Numbered from the stretch's first letter, positions 26,684-35,750 are shown. The stretch is 43,966 nucleotides of DNA from Saprospiraceae bacterium (GCA_013001595.1 JABDMH010000074.1:1-43966); one strand, 5' to 3'. The notes: generated by a model from the letters alone, not told the origin. Numbers and translations are program-made.

Positions 26684-27370
26684 TTAATTGTTGTTAATAA
26701 TGAAATCGGCAGCCAGCTTTGCATGCAATGAGGTGGTGGGTAGGAGGTTGCCAGAAAAATTAATTGAATCAAGTAACATGGGAAGCTCTGTGCATCCTAG
26801 AATGATCCCTTCAGCACCTCTTGCAGTGAGATTTTCAATCTGTTCTAGAAAGAATGCCTTCGCTTCTTCTGTGAATCGTCCCTGCGTGAGTTCATTTGAG
26901 ACGAAATAATGTGCCCGATCAATGGCAAAGTTATCGGGAATAATGGTAGAAATGTCATGTCTATCCAAGAGGTGGGGCCTGATCGAATCTCCAGTCATAG
27001 TCGGTTTATTTCCTATAAGCCCGAGATGTTTAATGCCTAGCCGATTGGCTTCCTGAGCAGTGGCGTCTGCAATGTGGAGTATGGGAATGGAGATTTTATC
27101 CCTCAAGTATGGGTAGACCAAGTGAGGAGTATTTGCGCAGATGATGATGGCTTCTGCTCCAGACCGGTTTAGATCTTGTCCTACTTCAAGGTAGCGCTTC
27201 TGGATTTCACTGCGATTGCCACGGCGCATCAATTCTATGTTAAGACTATGGATAACCATAGGAGGATTACCGCTGGTTCCGAGTTCTTCAGCTACGAGCT
27301 CATTAATGAGTCTGTAATACACTACTGTTGAGTGCCAGGAAGTACCTCCGATTAGTCCCAATGTACGCAT
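26684..27370 (-). CDS. Aspartate/glutamate racemase-family protein
   Basis: A 228-residue cytoplasmic enzyme of the cofactor-independent Asp/Glu racemase superfamily. The N-terminus MRTLGLIGGTSWHSTVVYYR is the family start, and the two catalytic cysteines sit in their usual contexts: Cys78 in IIICANTPH and Cys193 in ILGCTELPML, one for each proton face. It probably interconverts D- and L-aspartate, glutamate or a related amino acid; the length and GGTSW start match the broad-specificity YgeA-like group rather than cell-wall MurI. It sits among stress- or metal-like genes, 19 bases before the end of the first DUF2202 gene on the same strand, so it may be co-transcribed with it. Confidence 0.92.
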   Translation of the reverse strand: MRTLGLIGGTSWHSTVVYYRLINELVAEELGTSGNPPMVIHSLNIELMRRGNRSEIQKRYLEVGQDLNRSGAEAIIICANTPHLVYPYLRDKISIPILHIADATAQEANRLGIKHLGLIGNKPTMTGDSIRPHLLDRHDISTIIPDNFAIDRAHYFVSNELTQGRFTEEAKAFFLEQIENLTARGAEGIILGCTELPMLLDSINFSGNLLPTTSLHAKLAADFIINNN

Positions 27371-27388
27371 ATGTAGATAGAGTTTTGG

Positions 27389-28108
27389 TTAGGAGCCAGT
27401 AGTAGCTTTGCAGCACGCCTTCTTACCACCCTTTGTTTGAGCACTTTTGGATTGACAACAGCCTTCTTTGGATTTGGATTCTTTACAGCTGACACCTTTC
27501 TTTTCTCCGCATTTCGGCTTTTCGTTACCCTCATTTATGATTTCCTCATATTTGTTTTTTGGTAGAACAGTTGGCTCGTATTGGAGGCCAGATTCTCGCA
27601 GGTGTTTCGTGAAGGCGCGCAGGTGATTTCCCGATGCTGCAAGCAGGTGGTCATATTGCTGAATAAGCATTGTGTTTTCTGTCGTCTCCCTTGCCTTGAC
27701 AAGATCATGAATGTCCATTTCTTCGAGTTTCGCACTTGTTTTTAGAGCTTGGGCGAGTGAATGGCTTCCATCAATGATTGCTTTGTCATAGAAATGCTGT
27801 AATTCCTTCTTATTGAACCTGCCTGTCTTTTTATTTTTGACCGTCCCGGGAATATCTATGGAGCAATTTCTTGCCAATACTAGCAGCGTCGTTAGGTGTC
27901 TCTGCTCTGCTTCCGCAATGTTTTTGAAGATGGGTTTGTTCCATTTGGCATGAAAATCCAAATATACTTCCCTTGCCAATTTTTCTTCTTCCAACATGGT
28001 TTTTATCTGCCTACGTTCCGTCTTACTCAAATCACAGTTCTGAGCGAAAGTCGTATTGATACCTTGGGCCGAAAGGACCAGTAGAAGGAATATGATTGAT
28101 TTTTTCAT
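27389..28108 (-). CDS. DUF2202 ferritin-like protein with Cys-rich tail
   Basis: About 240 residues from the ATG at 28108; an upstream ATG at 28141 would add 11 residues before an otherwise clear signal peptide (MKKSIIFLLLVLSAQGI ... AQNC). The core (about 25-185) is a DUF2202 four-helix bundle, with MLEEEKLAREVYLDFHAKW and IAEAEQRHLTTLLVLARN supplying Glu and His residues placed as in diiron ferritin-like proteins. The last 40 residues are unusual: Lys- and Cys-rich, with CCQ, ACCKAT and about seven Cys in total, which suggests metal binding or disulfides in the periplasm. A related lipoprotein gene lies directly upstream on the same strand. Function is unknown; iron or redox handling is inference. 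Confidence 0.9.
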   Translation of the reverse strand: MKKSIIFLLLVLSAQGINTTFAQNCDLSKTERRQIKTMLEEEKLAREVYLDFHAKWNKPIFKNIAEAEQRHLTTLLVLARNCSIDIPGTVKNKKTGRFNKKELQHFYDKAIIDGSHSLAQALKTSAKLEEMDIHDLVKARETTENTMLIQQYDHLLAASGNHLRAFTKHLRESGLQYEPTVLPKNKYEEIINEGNEKPKCGEKKGVSCKESKSKEGCCQSKSAQTKGGKKACCKATTGS

Positions 28109-28161
28109 GATACAGTGTTGATGGTTGATATATGTAATCACATGAGCGAGAAAGAATTCAG

Positions 28162-28869
28162 CTAAGGTTTCCCTTGCTCCATTTGCCCCTCAATGATGCT
28201 TTGGTATAGCTCTGTTGGGAGATAGGAAGGGGTGTAGGTGCTATTTTGATTTTCTAGATTTTTCACAAATGCTCTTAGATGATTTCGTGATCCTTTCAAA
28301 AGATTTTCATAGACGAATCTGATATCTTGGTTGTCTACAACGGTGTCAAGTAAATTTACTAGATCCAAAATGTCAATTTCCTCGATCACGGCACCTACTG
28401 TAAGCCCCTCAATAATGTTGGCCTCTCCCTGAGGCACTAAGATCTGGTAAAGATTGTCCAGTGCAGTATCGACGAAAATTCCTACACCATTCGCACCCAC
28501 GGGATCTTCAAGATCGTATCGATCAATTAGAGCCAGCACTGCATCGGTGTGCGTTTGTTCACTTTGTGCGATGTTATTAAAAATGGGGATATTCCATTGG
28601 TCATACATTTTCACGTACACATCGTGTGCCAATTTTTCCTCTTCACGCATAAACGCAAGGCTGGATTTTTCTTCATTCGAAAGTGCCTCTAGAGGAAGCG
28701 CCCCTAATGAGCCTGATAAATTACCATGATTGAATCTGGAATTTCCTTGTCCATCTACGGTCAAGACTGACGTGTCTTCATTATCATCGTCTTTTTGACA
28801 CTGCGTAAAAAGCAGGCTAGTGAGAAGTAGTGCGATGATCGCAAAAGAATACTTTATATGCTTTTTCAT
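28162..28869 (-). CDS. DUF2202 ferritin-like lipoprotein
   Basis: A 235-residue lipoprotein: MKKHIKYSFAII and a lipobox LFTQC (Cys24), then an acidic linker (QKDDDNEDTSVLTVDG). The DUF2202 domain (about 60-225) has the same motif pair as its neighbour: FMREEEKLAHDVYVKMYDQW and IAQSEQTHTDAVLALIDRY, plus SRNHLRAFVKNLE near the end. Acidic and His residues in these helices resemble a diiron carboxylate site, but activity is unproven. It lies 53 bases upstream of the second DUF2202 gene, so they are tandem paralogues, one membrane-anchored and one soluble with a Cys-rich tail. Their joint retention points to a linked role. Confidence 0.9.
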   Translation of the reverse strand: MKKHIKYSFAIIALLLTSLLFTQCQKDDDNEDTSVLTVDGQGNSRFNHGNLSGSLGALPLEALSNEEKSSLAFMREEEKLAHDVYVKMYDQWNIPIFNNIAQSEQTHTDAVLALIDRYDLEDPVGANGVGIFVDTALDNLYQILVPQGEANIIEGLTVGAVIEEIDILDLVNLLDTVVDNQDIRFVYENLLKGSRNHLRAFVKNLENQNSTYTPSYLPTELYQSIIEGQMEQGKP

Positions 28870-29188
28870 AACTCGTTTATTTTACCTGTTAAAGGTGATT
28901 TCCTTCAAAGGGCAAATTAAGATGGTTTTTCCAAGTAATTCGTAACCCGTATCACAGAACCAACATGCATGTTTGTTTGTATGTGGGAGATAGTGCATAA
29001 TTCTAAGACTGTTTTGGTGCTAAGCAAAGACTGCCCTGTAACATACATGAGTGTCAGAATACAGCCATAGGCGCTGCTATGGGGTGCCGGTAGTTATCGA
29101 TTGAAACGTAGGATATGAATAAAAGAAGGCAAGATTATCACTTCTATTTCAGTGGGCAGCATACTAACCAAGGAGATGCTGACTATGC
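28870..29188. other. 319-base intergenic gap, no gene seen
   Basis: This lies between the DUF2202 lipoprotein's 5' end and the ASST-like gene's 3' end. It contains a small hairpin (ccatag-gcgctg-ctatgg, near 29064-29081) and a 34-codon plus-strand frame starting at 29115, which runs into the antisense of the neighbouring gene and is probably spurious. The promoter of the DUF2202 pair should be near 28870-28950. Confidence 0.3.
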
Positions 29189-30841
29189 TTATTTAGGCAC
29201 GATTATTTTTGCCGGTTGATGATCTTCAATGTGGACAAAATATATCCCTGGGGGCCAATGTTCAGTACGAATGGTAGTTTCCCCATTGAGGTCAGTTAGT
29301 CCTTGTGTCATGATTTTTCCCAGCCATGAAAAAACAATGTGTCGTTTGATACCGGCATCTATCTGTACGGTAAAAAAGTCAGTTGCAGGATTGGGGTAAA
29401 TCTGCATATTGGAGAGGTTCTCATCCTCAGTATAGGTGGTCACTGCACATGCTAAGGTGTCGGGATTCAATTCAAGCCAGAGCCGGCCACCAATGGGTTT
29501 TCTGATGAAGGCGGGATAGTCCAATGGATATTTGATGGCATGAAAGATTAGATTCTCAGTATTTCTTAAGGTGTCTCCTTGAGAGACGGGAAATCCATTT
29601 CTCAAGGGGATTTTGTATTCCCAAACGATCTGATTTTCTTTAGTTAGCTCGACCAGATAGCCCTGTCTACCGGAAGTGAGCAAGATGTTTTCATTGCGAA
29701 GAAACTGCACACTGGATAGGCCATTTGAGAAAAAAGAACTGGGATTAGGATGAGTAGTGGTTTGAGCATATGTACTGGGCCCCCAAGTTACTCCGCTTAT
29801 GTCATACCGTTGATTAGCTGGGTTCCAGGGCGGGTCTATCACATTGGCAGCAGAGAAGTTGCTACCGATGCGATTGTTGAACACAGCGATCTTATCAAAC
29901 TGAGGATGTGTATCATCTAGCAGATCTCCAATCCATTGTGCGTTATGTGGGAAAAACAATAGTTGATCTTCGGGTACCCCATTGTCATAGCTCTGCGGAT
30001 TTCCCCAGCGATATAATAGGTCTCCACCCCTATTAGATCGACCACCACTATGACTACGGGCTTCTTCTGTGGTCATTGAATGGTCGATGATCCAGATTTC
30101 GTCAAAAAATGACACACAAAGCATGATCTGATCCAGCTCGGGATGGTAATCGATGGCGTTTGTATGCATCCAATCGGGGTCCATGTCGGTGTCAAAGTTG
30201 ATGTCAATGAGCTCTGGGTGAGCATTGACAGATCCAAAGTTCGCCTTGAGGCTATTATGATCTTGGATGAGATGGTCCCAAGCATGCCACTGCCATACTA
30301 CTGAATCTTGTAGCGGGTCAACTTCAAGGATAACATCCGGCCAAAAGGTTTCACCGAGCTTACTACTATCTCTTCCTGCGGCGATGGCATCATCACGGGA
30401 TTTGGCTTCCCAGGCAATCATCAAAATGTTGCCATTGGGCATTGGTTCCACATCATGATATAACCGTAGCGTGTCGTTATTGAGCGTGAAGGACCAAAGT
30501 AGATCGTTGTCCCAATTGCGCAACTCTACAGTTTCACCTTCACCACCATCGGATATTTTAAAAGAAGGGTCAATACGCGTCTTTTTTGTCTTCAACAGAT
30601 TGCTGCTTTCCAACAGGTAGGCAGTATTGCCAGGCACGAAGGCTACATCGTCTGTCCATTGATGAGCTATTTCTCCGCAATTATTTAGTAAGTAGACATT
30701 GGGCTGATTAAATGGATAAATAAGCGTGTATCCATTGGCAGAAAGATCTTCATCGTAGGATAGTAGTCCCACCGTATTTTGTGCCTCTACCAAGACCGCT
30801 ATCAGCATCAAGTAAGGGAGTAGTTGTATGTTTTTGCTCAT
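29189..30841 (-). CDS. Arylsulfotransferase-like secreted protein with T9SS sorting tail
   Basis: A 550-residue exported protein. After the signal peptide (ending LVEAQ, about residue 21) comes a beta-propeller-type region like the arylsulfotransferase (ASST) family: HDVEPMPNGNILMIAWEAKS, WQWHAWDHLIQDHNSLKANF, MHTNAIDYHPELDQIMLCVS and ENILLTSGRQGYLVELTKEN. ASST enzymes move sulfate between phenols, but related proteins of this kind have no proven activity. The last 75 residues form a type IX secretion C-terminal domain: MQIYPNPATDFFTVQID, GIYFVHIEDHQPAK and KIIVPK, which targets the protein to the cell surface. This is direct evidence for a T9SS-bearing Bacteroidota host. It stands alone, divergent from purU. 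Confidence 0.88.
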   Translation of the reverse strand: MSKNIQLLPYLMLIAVLVEAQNTVGLLSYDEDLSANGYTLIYPFNQPNVYLLNNCGEIAHQWTDDVAFVPGNTAYLLESSNLLKTKKTRIDPSFKISDGGEGETVELRNWDNDLLWSFTLNNDTLRLYHDVEPMPNGNILMIAWEAKSRDDAIAAGRDSSKLGETFWPDVILEVDPLQDSVVWQWHAWDHLIQDHNSLKANFGSVNAHPELIDINFDTDMDPDWMHTNAIDYHPELDQIMLCVSFFDEIWIIDHSMTTEEARSHSGGRSNRGGDLLYRWGNPQSYDNGVPEDQLLFFPHNAQWIGDLLDDTHPQFDKIAVFNNRIGSNFSAANVIDPPWNPANQRYDISGVTWGPSTYAQTTTHPNPSSFFSNGLSSVQFLRNENILLTSGRQGYLVELTKENQIVWEYKIPLRNGFPVSQGDTLRNTENLIFHAIKYPLDYPAFIRKPIGGRLWLELNPDTLACAVTTYTEDENLSNMQIYPNPATDFFTVQIDAGIKRHIVFSWLGKIMTQGLTDLNGETTIRTEHWPPGIYFVHIEDHQPAKIIVPK

Positions 30842-31052
30842 GGTCGTTTTTAGCTAAACATTTACTTAGTTTGGAGATCTGCCCCACAGATATTGCAAAT
30901 GAAATGAGGTTGGACAAGTGTTCGATGAGGATATAACGTCCTTGATGATGTATTCGTTTCCGCCATCGTCTCCCGCACATAAGTGTTGAGATCATAAGAG
31001 CACGATGGCTATTGCTATATTTGTGATTTTTATCAGATCGACTGAAGATAAT

Positions 31053-31919
31053 ATGGGTAAGTTATCAGAGAAAACTGCGATCATCCTCATGCACTGTCCG
31101 GATCAAAAAGGATTGGTCGCTGCGGTGACAGATTATTTGTTCCAGTATCAGGCCAACATTGTGGATTTAGACCAGCATGTTGACCGCTCATCGCAGCAAT
31201 TTTTTATGCGTGTTGAATGGGAGCTAGACGGGTTTAAGTTAGATCGTGATGCCATCGCAACAGATTTTTCAAGCAATATTGCCGAGAAATATCAAATGAA
31301 ATGGCAGCTCCACTTTGGAGATGTTCCGCTCCGTATTGCGGTCTTTGTATCTAAAATGTCACACTGCCTATACGATCTTGTACAGCGCTACAAGTCAAAA
31401 GAATGGAATGTTGACATTCCGATTATCATATCCAATCATGAGAACTTGAGACCTATTGCTGAGCGATTTGACATCCCTTTCAAAGTCATTGCAATATCCA
31501 AAGAAAATAAGCACAAACAGGAGGAAAAGACCTTGGCGATTTTAGATCGAGAAAAGATTGATCTAGTAGTATTGGCCAGGTACATGCAGATATTATCACC
31601 AAAATTTGTCAATGCCTATGTCCACAGGATTATAAATATTCATCATTCTTTCCTGCCTGCTTTCATTGGAGCAAGACCCTACCACCAAGCCTTCGAGCGA
31701 GGAGTAAAAGTCATAGGTGCGACCAGTCATTATGTAACGACTGAGCTTGATGCAGGTCCCATCATAGCTCAAGACGTAGAACACATCACCCATAAAGATA
31801 GTGTCCAGGATTTAGTGAGAAAAGGAAAAGATCTTGAAAAACTCGTTCTTGCCAAGGCAGTTTGGAATCATCAGCGACATAATATTTTACCTTACAAGAA
31901 CCGGACAGTTATTTTCTAA
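31053..31919 (+). CDS. purU: Formyltetrahydrofolate deformylase
   Basis: Hydrolyses 10-formyl-tetrahydrofolate to formate and tetrahydrofolate, balancing one-carbon pools and feeding purine synthesis. The 288-residue protein has an N-terminal ACT domain (about 7-85, ILMHCPDQKGLVAAVTDYLF) that senses an amino acid such as glycine or methionine, then a formyltransferase domain. Its catalytic triad is visible: Asn195 and His197 in IINIHHSFLPAF, Asp233 in ELDAGPIIAQ. The open frame reaches 31005, but the extra 16 residues are atypical, and the ATG at 31053 starts MGKLSEKTAIILMHC, as expected. The DUF4886 gene starts two bases after the stop, so the two are probably one transcript. Confidence 0.96.
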   Translation: MGKLSEKTAIILMHCPDQKGLVAAVTDYLFQYQANIVDLDQHVDRSSQQFFMRVEWELDGFKLDRDAIATDFSSNIAEKYQMKWQLHFGDVPLRIAVFVSKMSHCLYDLVQRYKSKEWNVDIPIIISNHENLRPIAERFDIPFKVIAISKENKHKQEEKTLAILDREKIDLVVLARYMQILSPKFVNAYVHRIINIHHSFLPAFIGARPYHQAFERGVKVIGATSHYVTTELDAGPIIAQDVEHITHKDSVQDLVRKGKDLEKLVLAKAVWNHQRHNILPYKNRTVIF

Positions 31920-31920
31920 A

Positions 31921-32766
31921 ATGAACGAAGTTATTCTAGCGCGAATTGGTGCCAGCCAGAAATATATGCGTTGTGTCTTTCTCTTTTTGCTGATTTTTGA
32001 AGGTCTACATGCACAGCAAGTCGACCATGATTCGACAAGGAGCATTCATGTGTTGACCATTGGTAATAGTTTTGCCAATAATGCCTGCAAATATTTGGAA
32101 GAAATTGTCCAATCCGTTACCCACTGTCATATTCTTATTACTAAGGCAAACATCGGTGGGTGTTCACTGGAAAAGCATGCGAACCTTATCGAAGCATGTG
32201 AGCAAGATCCTGGATTAAAACCGTACGGAAATACACATTCTTTAAAGGATTTACTACTACAGGACAAGTATGATTACATAACAATTCAACAGGTGAGTAG
32301 TCAAAGTTTTATGGCACATACTTTTGAGCCACATGCCAATAAATTAATTAATTATATTTCTAAATATGCCCCCGGTGCTCAGGTTCTAGTGCATCAAACC
32401 TGGGCTTATAGTCCTGACGCCGAGCGACTCCTAGAATGGAATCTCTCTCGCCAATCTATGCACGATTCATTGGTCCATAATTATACAGTTTTATCTCAGA
32501 AATATGACTTGGGAATGCTCCCTTCTGGAAGTGCTTTTTTCCATTCATTCAATAAGAGAAGTAATTATAAACTATGGAGCAGTGATGGATATCATGCCAA
32601 TGAAAACGGTTGTTATTTAGCTGGTTGTGTCTGGTTTACCCAACTCTTTCAAGAGACGACTAGAAAAATCACCTATTTTCCAGAAGGACTGGATAAGAAA
32701 AAAGCTAGGTTTTTTAAGAGAATCGCCAGGCGGCAGTTACGAGCCCACCCATTGCCACGAAGTTAG
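31921..32766 (+). CDS. DUF4886 SGNH-hydrolase-like secreted protein
   Basis: About 281 residues. The ATG at 31921 comes directly after the purU stop; a second ATG at 31966 would give a tidier signal peptide (MRCVFLFLLIFEGLHAQQ). The mature part begins with the GDSL-like motif TIGNSFANN (Ser nucleophile candidate) and ends with SSDGYHANENG, whose Asp-x-x-His fits the SGNH catalytic pair, so it may be an esterase or deacetylase. DUF4886 proteins are common in Bacteroidota near glycan genes, but substrates are unknown. The pairing with purU looks accidental in function. Further upstream start codons overlap purU and are unlikely. Confidence 0.85.
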   Translation: MNEVILARIGASQKYMRCVFLFLLIFEGLHAQQVDHDSTRSIHVLTIGNSFANNACKYLEEIVQSVTHCHILITKANIGGCSLEKHANLIEACEQDPGLKPYGNTHSLKDLLLQDKYDYITIQQVSSQSFMAHTFEPHANKLINYISKYAPGAQVLVHQTWAYSPDAERLLEWNLSRQSMHDSLVHNYTVLSQKYDLGMLPSGSAFFHSFNKRSNYKLWSSDGYHANENGCYLAGCVWFTQLFQETTRKITYFPEGLDKKKARFFKRIARRQLRAHPLPRS

Positions 32767-32804
32767 CTACCAGAGTGTCCCTTGCAAAGGTTGAAAGTAT
32801 TAGA

Positions 32805-33839
32805 CTATTCTAAGGACTTAAATCGAAGTTGCTCTTCCAGAAATTCGGTGGTGTATTGCCATACAGTGGCTAGGTCATTGGGATAATGTTTCGATCCAAT
32901 TACGTGAAAGCCTGCATTCGGAATGGGGTACATCGCCTTCTCAGATTCAGCTGTGGACACATTGTCAAACATCTCTTGCATGGCAGGGATGGATACCGTT
33001 TCGTCCCTCTCCTCATCTGATTTGTAGTAATACAGTACCAGTAGTGGTTGAGTGATTTTGGTAAAAGTCTCTGACATCATGGTTTGATCAAGTAATTGTC
33101 TTAAGGCGACAATTGCCTCATTACGGTAGGTAGTATTCCAAAACATTTGAGCTGATTCGGGTGCATCCCAGCTATGGTATTTGCCTCCCTCGATTAGTCT
33201 AATTAGCTGCAGTCCCCATGGTTTATCCAGGAGATGTGTGGCAGGGTTGTCAAGATCAATATTTGGAGAATAGCAAATTAGGGCATCAATCATTTCTGGT
33301 TGGTGCGCCGCTAGGTAGAGTGCAAGTGTGCTGCCCGTGCTGCAAGAAAGCACAACCACTTTGTGCCCAATGGTTTTGCCAATTTGAATGGCTTCCTTGG
33401 CGGAGGCCAACAATGATGCAGCCGTGATGTGAAGTAGGGCATCTGGATCCTCCAGGCCATGTTGATCTAACCTGGCCAAATATGCATTCATACCATAGCG
33501 CTTGGCGATCTCGAGATGTATGGGATCTCCTTCACCACGGCTGGCTGAGAATCCATGCAGATACACCAAAGCATATGACGTCTTTTCGCGTAAGCCGTCC
33601 ATCCAGAACAGCTTTGCTTCGTTACCTGGTCTTAGATTGGTGATTTGACTTTCCTTTGCCTTCACTAGTGAATCAACATTATCAATCGTATATGGACTTG
33701 CAGCCATGATGGGATTGATAATCATTTCCGGATAACGAGGACCACTAATATATAATAGTACCAGGCCCATTATGGATGCTGCTAGCCACCAAAGCCTTTT
33801 TGTGCGTCTTCTCAATAGAAGTTGGGTTGAGAAACGCAA
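32805..33839 (-). CDS. Alpha/beta hydrolase, membrane-anchored or secreted
   Basis: A 344-residue alpha/beta hydrolase. The oxyanion-side motif LVYLHGFSAS (His95-Gly96) and the nucleophile elbow LSCSTGSTLAL (Ser167) are clear; the catalytic His is in NAGFHVIGSKHYP near residue 318, and an acid lies in SDEERDE. A basic, then hydrophobic N-terminus (RRRTKRLWWLAASIMGLVLL) works as a signal anchor, so the enzyme faces the periplasm. The frame starts at a TTG at 33839. The first ATG is at 33770 (MGLVLLYISG) and would cut off the positive residues, so the true start is uncertain. Substrate unknown: esterase or lipase type. It is convergent with the DUF4886 gene. Confidence 0.85.
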   Translation of the reverse strand: MRFSTQLLLRRRTKRLWWLAASIMGLVLLYISGPRYPEMIINPIMAASPYTIDNVDSLVKAKESQITNLRPGNEAKLFWMDGLREKTSYALVYLHGFSASRGEGDPIHLEIAKRYGMNAYLARLDQHGLEDPDALLHITAASLLASAKEAIQIGKTIGHKVVVLSCSTGSTLALYLAAHQPEMIDALICYSPNIDLDNPATHLLDKPWGLQLIRLIEGGKYHSWDAPESAQMFWNTTYRNEAIVALRQLLDQTMMSETFTKITQPLLVLYYYKSDEERDETVSIPAMQEMFDNVSTAESEKAMYPIPNAGFHVIGSKHYPNDLATVWQYTTEFLEEQLRFKSLE

Positions 33840-34068
33840 GGTAAAGGAATTTACACTTAGATCAGCGAGGAAGTCACCTTACATCCAGTCATAATCTCCT
33901 GTTAGCTTGCCGGATTTTCATAATGGGACGGAAATCAATGTAAATGAGGTAAATTCATGAGAAAGGTTTTGTCCAAACAATGGTCGATTGCAACTTTGGG
34001 CTCAAGTTAGCAATGAGGGAGAGAATCATGCGATGGCTAGGTCTTAAATTCTTAGCAGGTCTTCACAT

Positions 34069-34236
34069 CTAAGTCTGGGTGTTCTGCTTGATTAGGGCCT
34101 TGTGGATTGTAACACCCAAATCAATCATATCAATTGACTTCTTTTGCAGCAACTCATCATCCTCAATATCCTTACATGGCTTCGGCCATGCGTGGTATTG
34201 TTTCTTCGATTTGGCACAAAATACATCCCATTTATA
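34069..34236 (-). pseudogene. Short coding-like remnant
   Basis: Minus-strand codons from 34236 down to a TAG ending at 34069 read as 55 residues of ordinary composition, including KSKKQYHAWPKPCKDIEDDE and IDMIDLGVTIHKALIKQ. A stop directly precedes it, and no ATG is available at the 5' end, so it is either a truncated gene or a small gene with an unusual start. It lies in the 470-base gap between the hydrolase and the decarboxylase. Family not recognised; low confidence that it is expressed. The rest of the gap (33840-34068) shows nothing. Confidence 0.3.
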
Positions 34237-34313
34237 CTACTTATCTGAATGTTACAGTCCACTAGTAGTCATGCTTGTCCATATATTTGTTGACTCATCA
34301 GTAGGGTTTGTGC

Positions 34314-35750
34314 ATGCTTGAGAGAAATGATTACGGACATCTGAGTACGATCATTAGCAATTGGATTGAACGATACTTCAATACGCTAGAGGAAAGACCG
34401 GTAAAGTCAAGGGTTCAGCCAGGCGAAATCTATGATGCGATTTCGGGTAAGATTCCTGACAGTGGCGAGGCGATGGAGACCATCATTCATGATTTGGAAG
34501 AGATTATTATGCCAGGGATGACCCATTGGCAGCATCCAAATTTTCACGCCTATTTTCCAGCAAATAGTTCGGTAGAGTCGGTTTTGGCAGAGCAGATCAC
34601 TGCCGCAATGGGTGCACAATGTATGGTGTGGGAGACTTCACCAGCAGCTACGGAATTGGAACAGCGCATGCTGGAGTGGCTGCGCGATGCCATGGGACTG
34701 CCTAAGGATTGGCAAGGGGTCCTTCAGGATACTGCTTCTTCAGCTACTTTAGTAGCCATGATTACGGCGAGGGAAGTAGTCACTGGTCACACGGCGAATG
34801 ACCTGGGGGTACCACAGAATCTACGAGTTTACTGTACGGACCAGACGCATTCTTCAATCGTGAAGTCTGCGGGCATAGCTGGAATAGGCAGAAGAAACGT
34901 TGTTGAGATTACTACGAATGATCAGTATGGAATGGATGCTTCGGATCTAGCAGCAAAGATAAAGCGGGATCGGCAGCAGGGTCTTCGGCCCTGTTGTGTG
35001 GTCGCGACACTGGGTACCACCGGAATTATGGCATTTGATGACTTAAAGCAAGTCGGTAAGGTGTGTCTAGAAGAGGATGTATGGTTGCATGTAGATGCGG
35101 CATATACAGGTACCGCTCTTTTGCTACCTGAGTATCGCTGGATGAGCGAAGGAATGGCTGCGGCAGATAGTTTTGTCTTTAATCCGCACAAATGGATGTT
35201 CACTAACTTTGATTGTACGGCCTATTACATTAGAGATGTGGATGTACTGCTCAGAACATTCGAAATCCTACCAGAATATCTAAGGACAAGCACACGTGGA
35301 CTAGTTAATGATTACAGGGATTGGGGCATTGCATTGGGACGTAGATTCAGAGCACTAAAACTGTGGTTTGTGATGCGCAGTTATGGTCTGACCGGATTGC
35401 AGAGTAAATTGCGCAAGCACATCCAACTAAACCATTACTTTGCCGAAGAGCTGAGTCAACTTGATGATTTTGAGATCTTGTTTGGCCCCATCTTGAACTT
35501 TGCTGCTTTTCGACTGCACCCGGGTAACCATAGTCATTCGGCTCGAAGTCTGAATACACTCAACCAGCAATTTCTACATCTATTGAATCAAAGTGGTGAG
35601 GCATTTCTGAGCCACACAGTTGCAAACGAAACGTACGTGATTCGTGTAGTATTTGGCCAGACCTATCTGGAGCAGAGCCATGTAGACCATCTCCTGAGCG
35701 TCCTGTCAAGATATGCAGATAATCTCCTAGCAGGGGAATGGGGGAAATAG
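34314..35750 (+). CDS. PLP-dependent group II amino acid decarboxylase
   Basis: A 478-residue cytoplasmic enzyme of the aromatic-L-amino-acid/tyrosine decarboxylase family (group II). The PLP Lys is Lys293 in FNPHKWMFTNFDC; His179 (DQTHSS) stacks on the cofactor, and Asp261 (HVDAAYTG) pairs with its ring nitrogen. The opening block HWQHPNFHAYFPANSSVESV is a strong family match. Likely substrates are tryptophan, tyrosine, DOPA or phenylalanine, giving the amine and CO2, but specificity cannot be read by eye. The open frame starts with TTG at 34308; I use the ATG two codons later (MLERNDYGHL). No transporter or monoamine gene is adjacent. It is convergent with the aldolase gene. Confidence 0.95.
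   Translation: MLERNDYGHLSTIISNWIERYFNTLEERPVKSRVQPGEIYDAISGKIPDSGEAMETIIHDLEEIIMPGMTHWQHPNFHAYFPANSSVESVLAEQITAAMGAQCMVWETSPAATELEQRMLEWLRDAMGLPKDWQGVLQDTASSATLVAMITAREVVTGHTANDLGVPQNLRVYCTDQTHSSIVKSAGIAGIGRRNVVEITTNDQYGMDASDLAAKIKRDRQQGLRPCCVVATLGTTGIMAFDDLKQVGKVCLEEDVWLHVDAAYTGTALLLPEYRWMSEGMAAADSFVFNPHKWMFTNFDCTAYYIRDVDVLLRTFEILPEYLRTSTRGLVNDYRDWGIALGRRFRALKLWFVMRSYGLTGLQSKLRKHIQLNHYFAEELSQLDDFEILFGPILNFAAFRLHPGNHSHSARSLNTLNQQFLHLLNQSGEAFLSHTVANETYVIRVVFGQTYLEQSHVDHLLSVLSRYADNLLAGEWGK

Noticed and set aside
29115-29219. 34-codon plus-strand ORF (MNKRRQDYHF...)
   Set aside because: Overlaps the antisense of the ASST-like gene's 3' end, and there is no supporting context.
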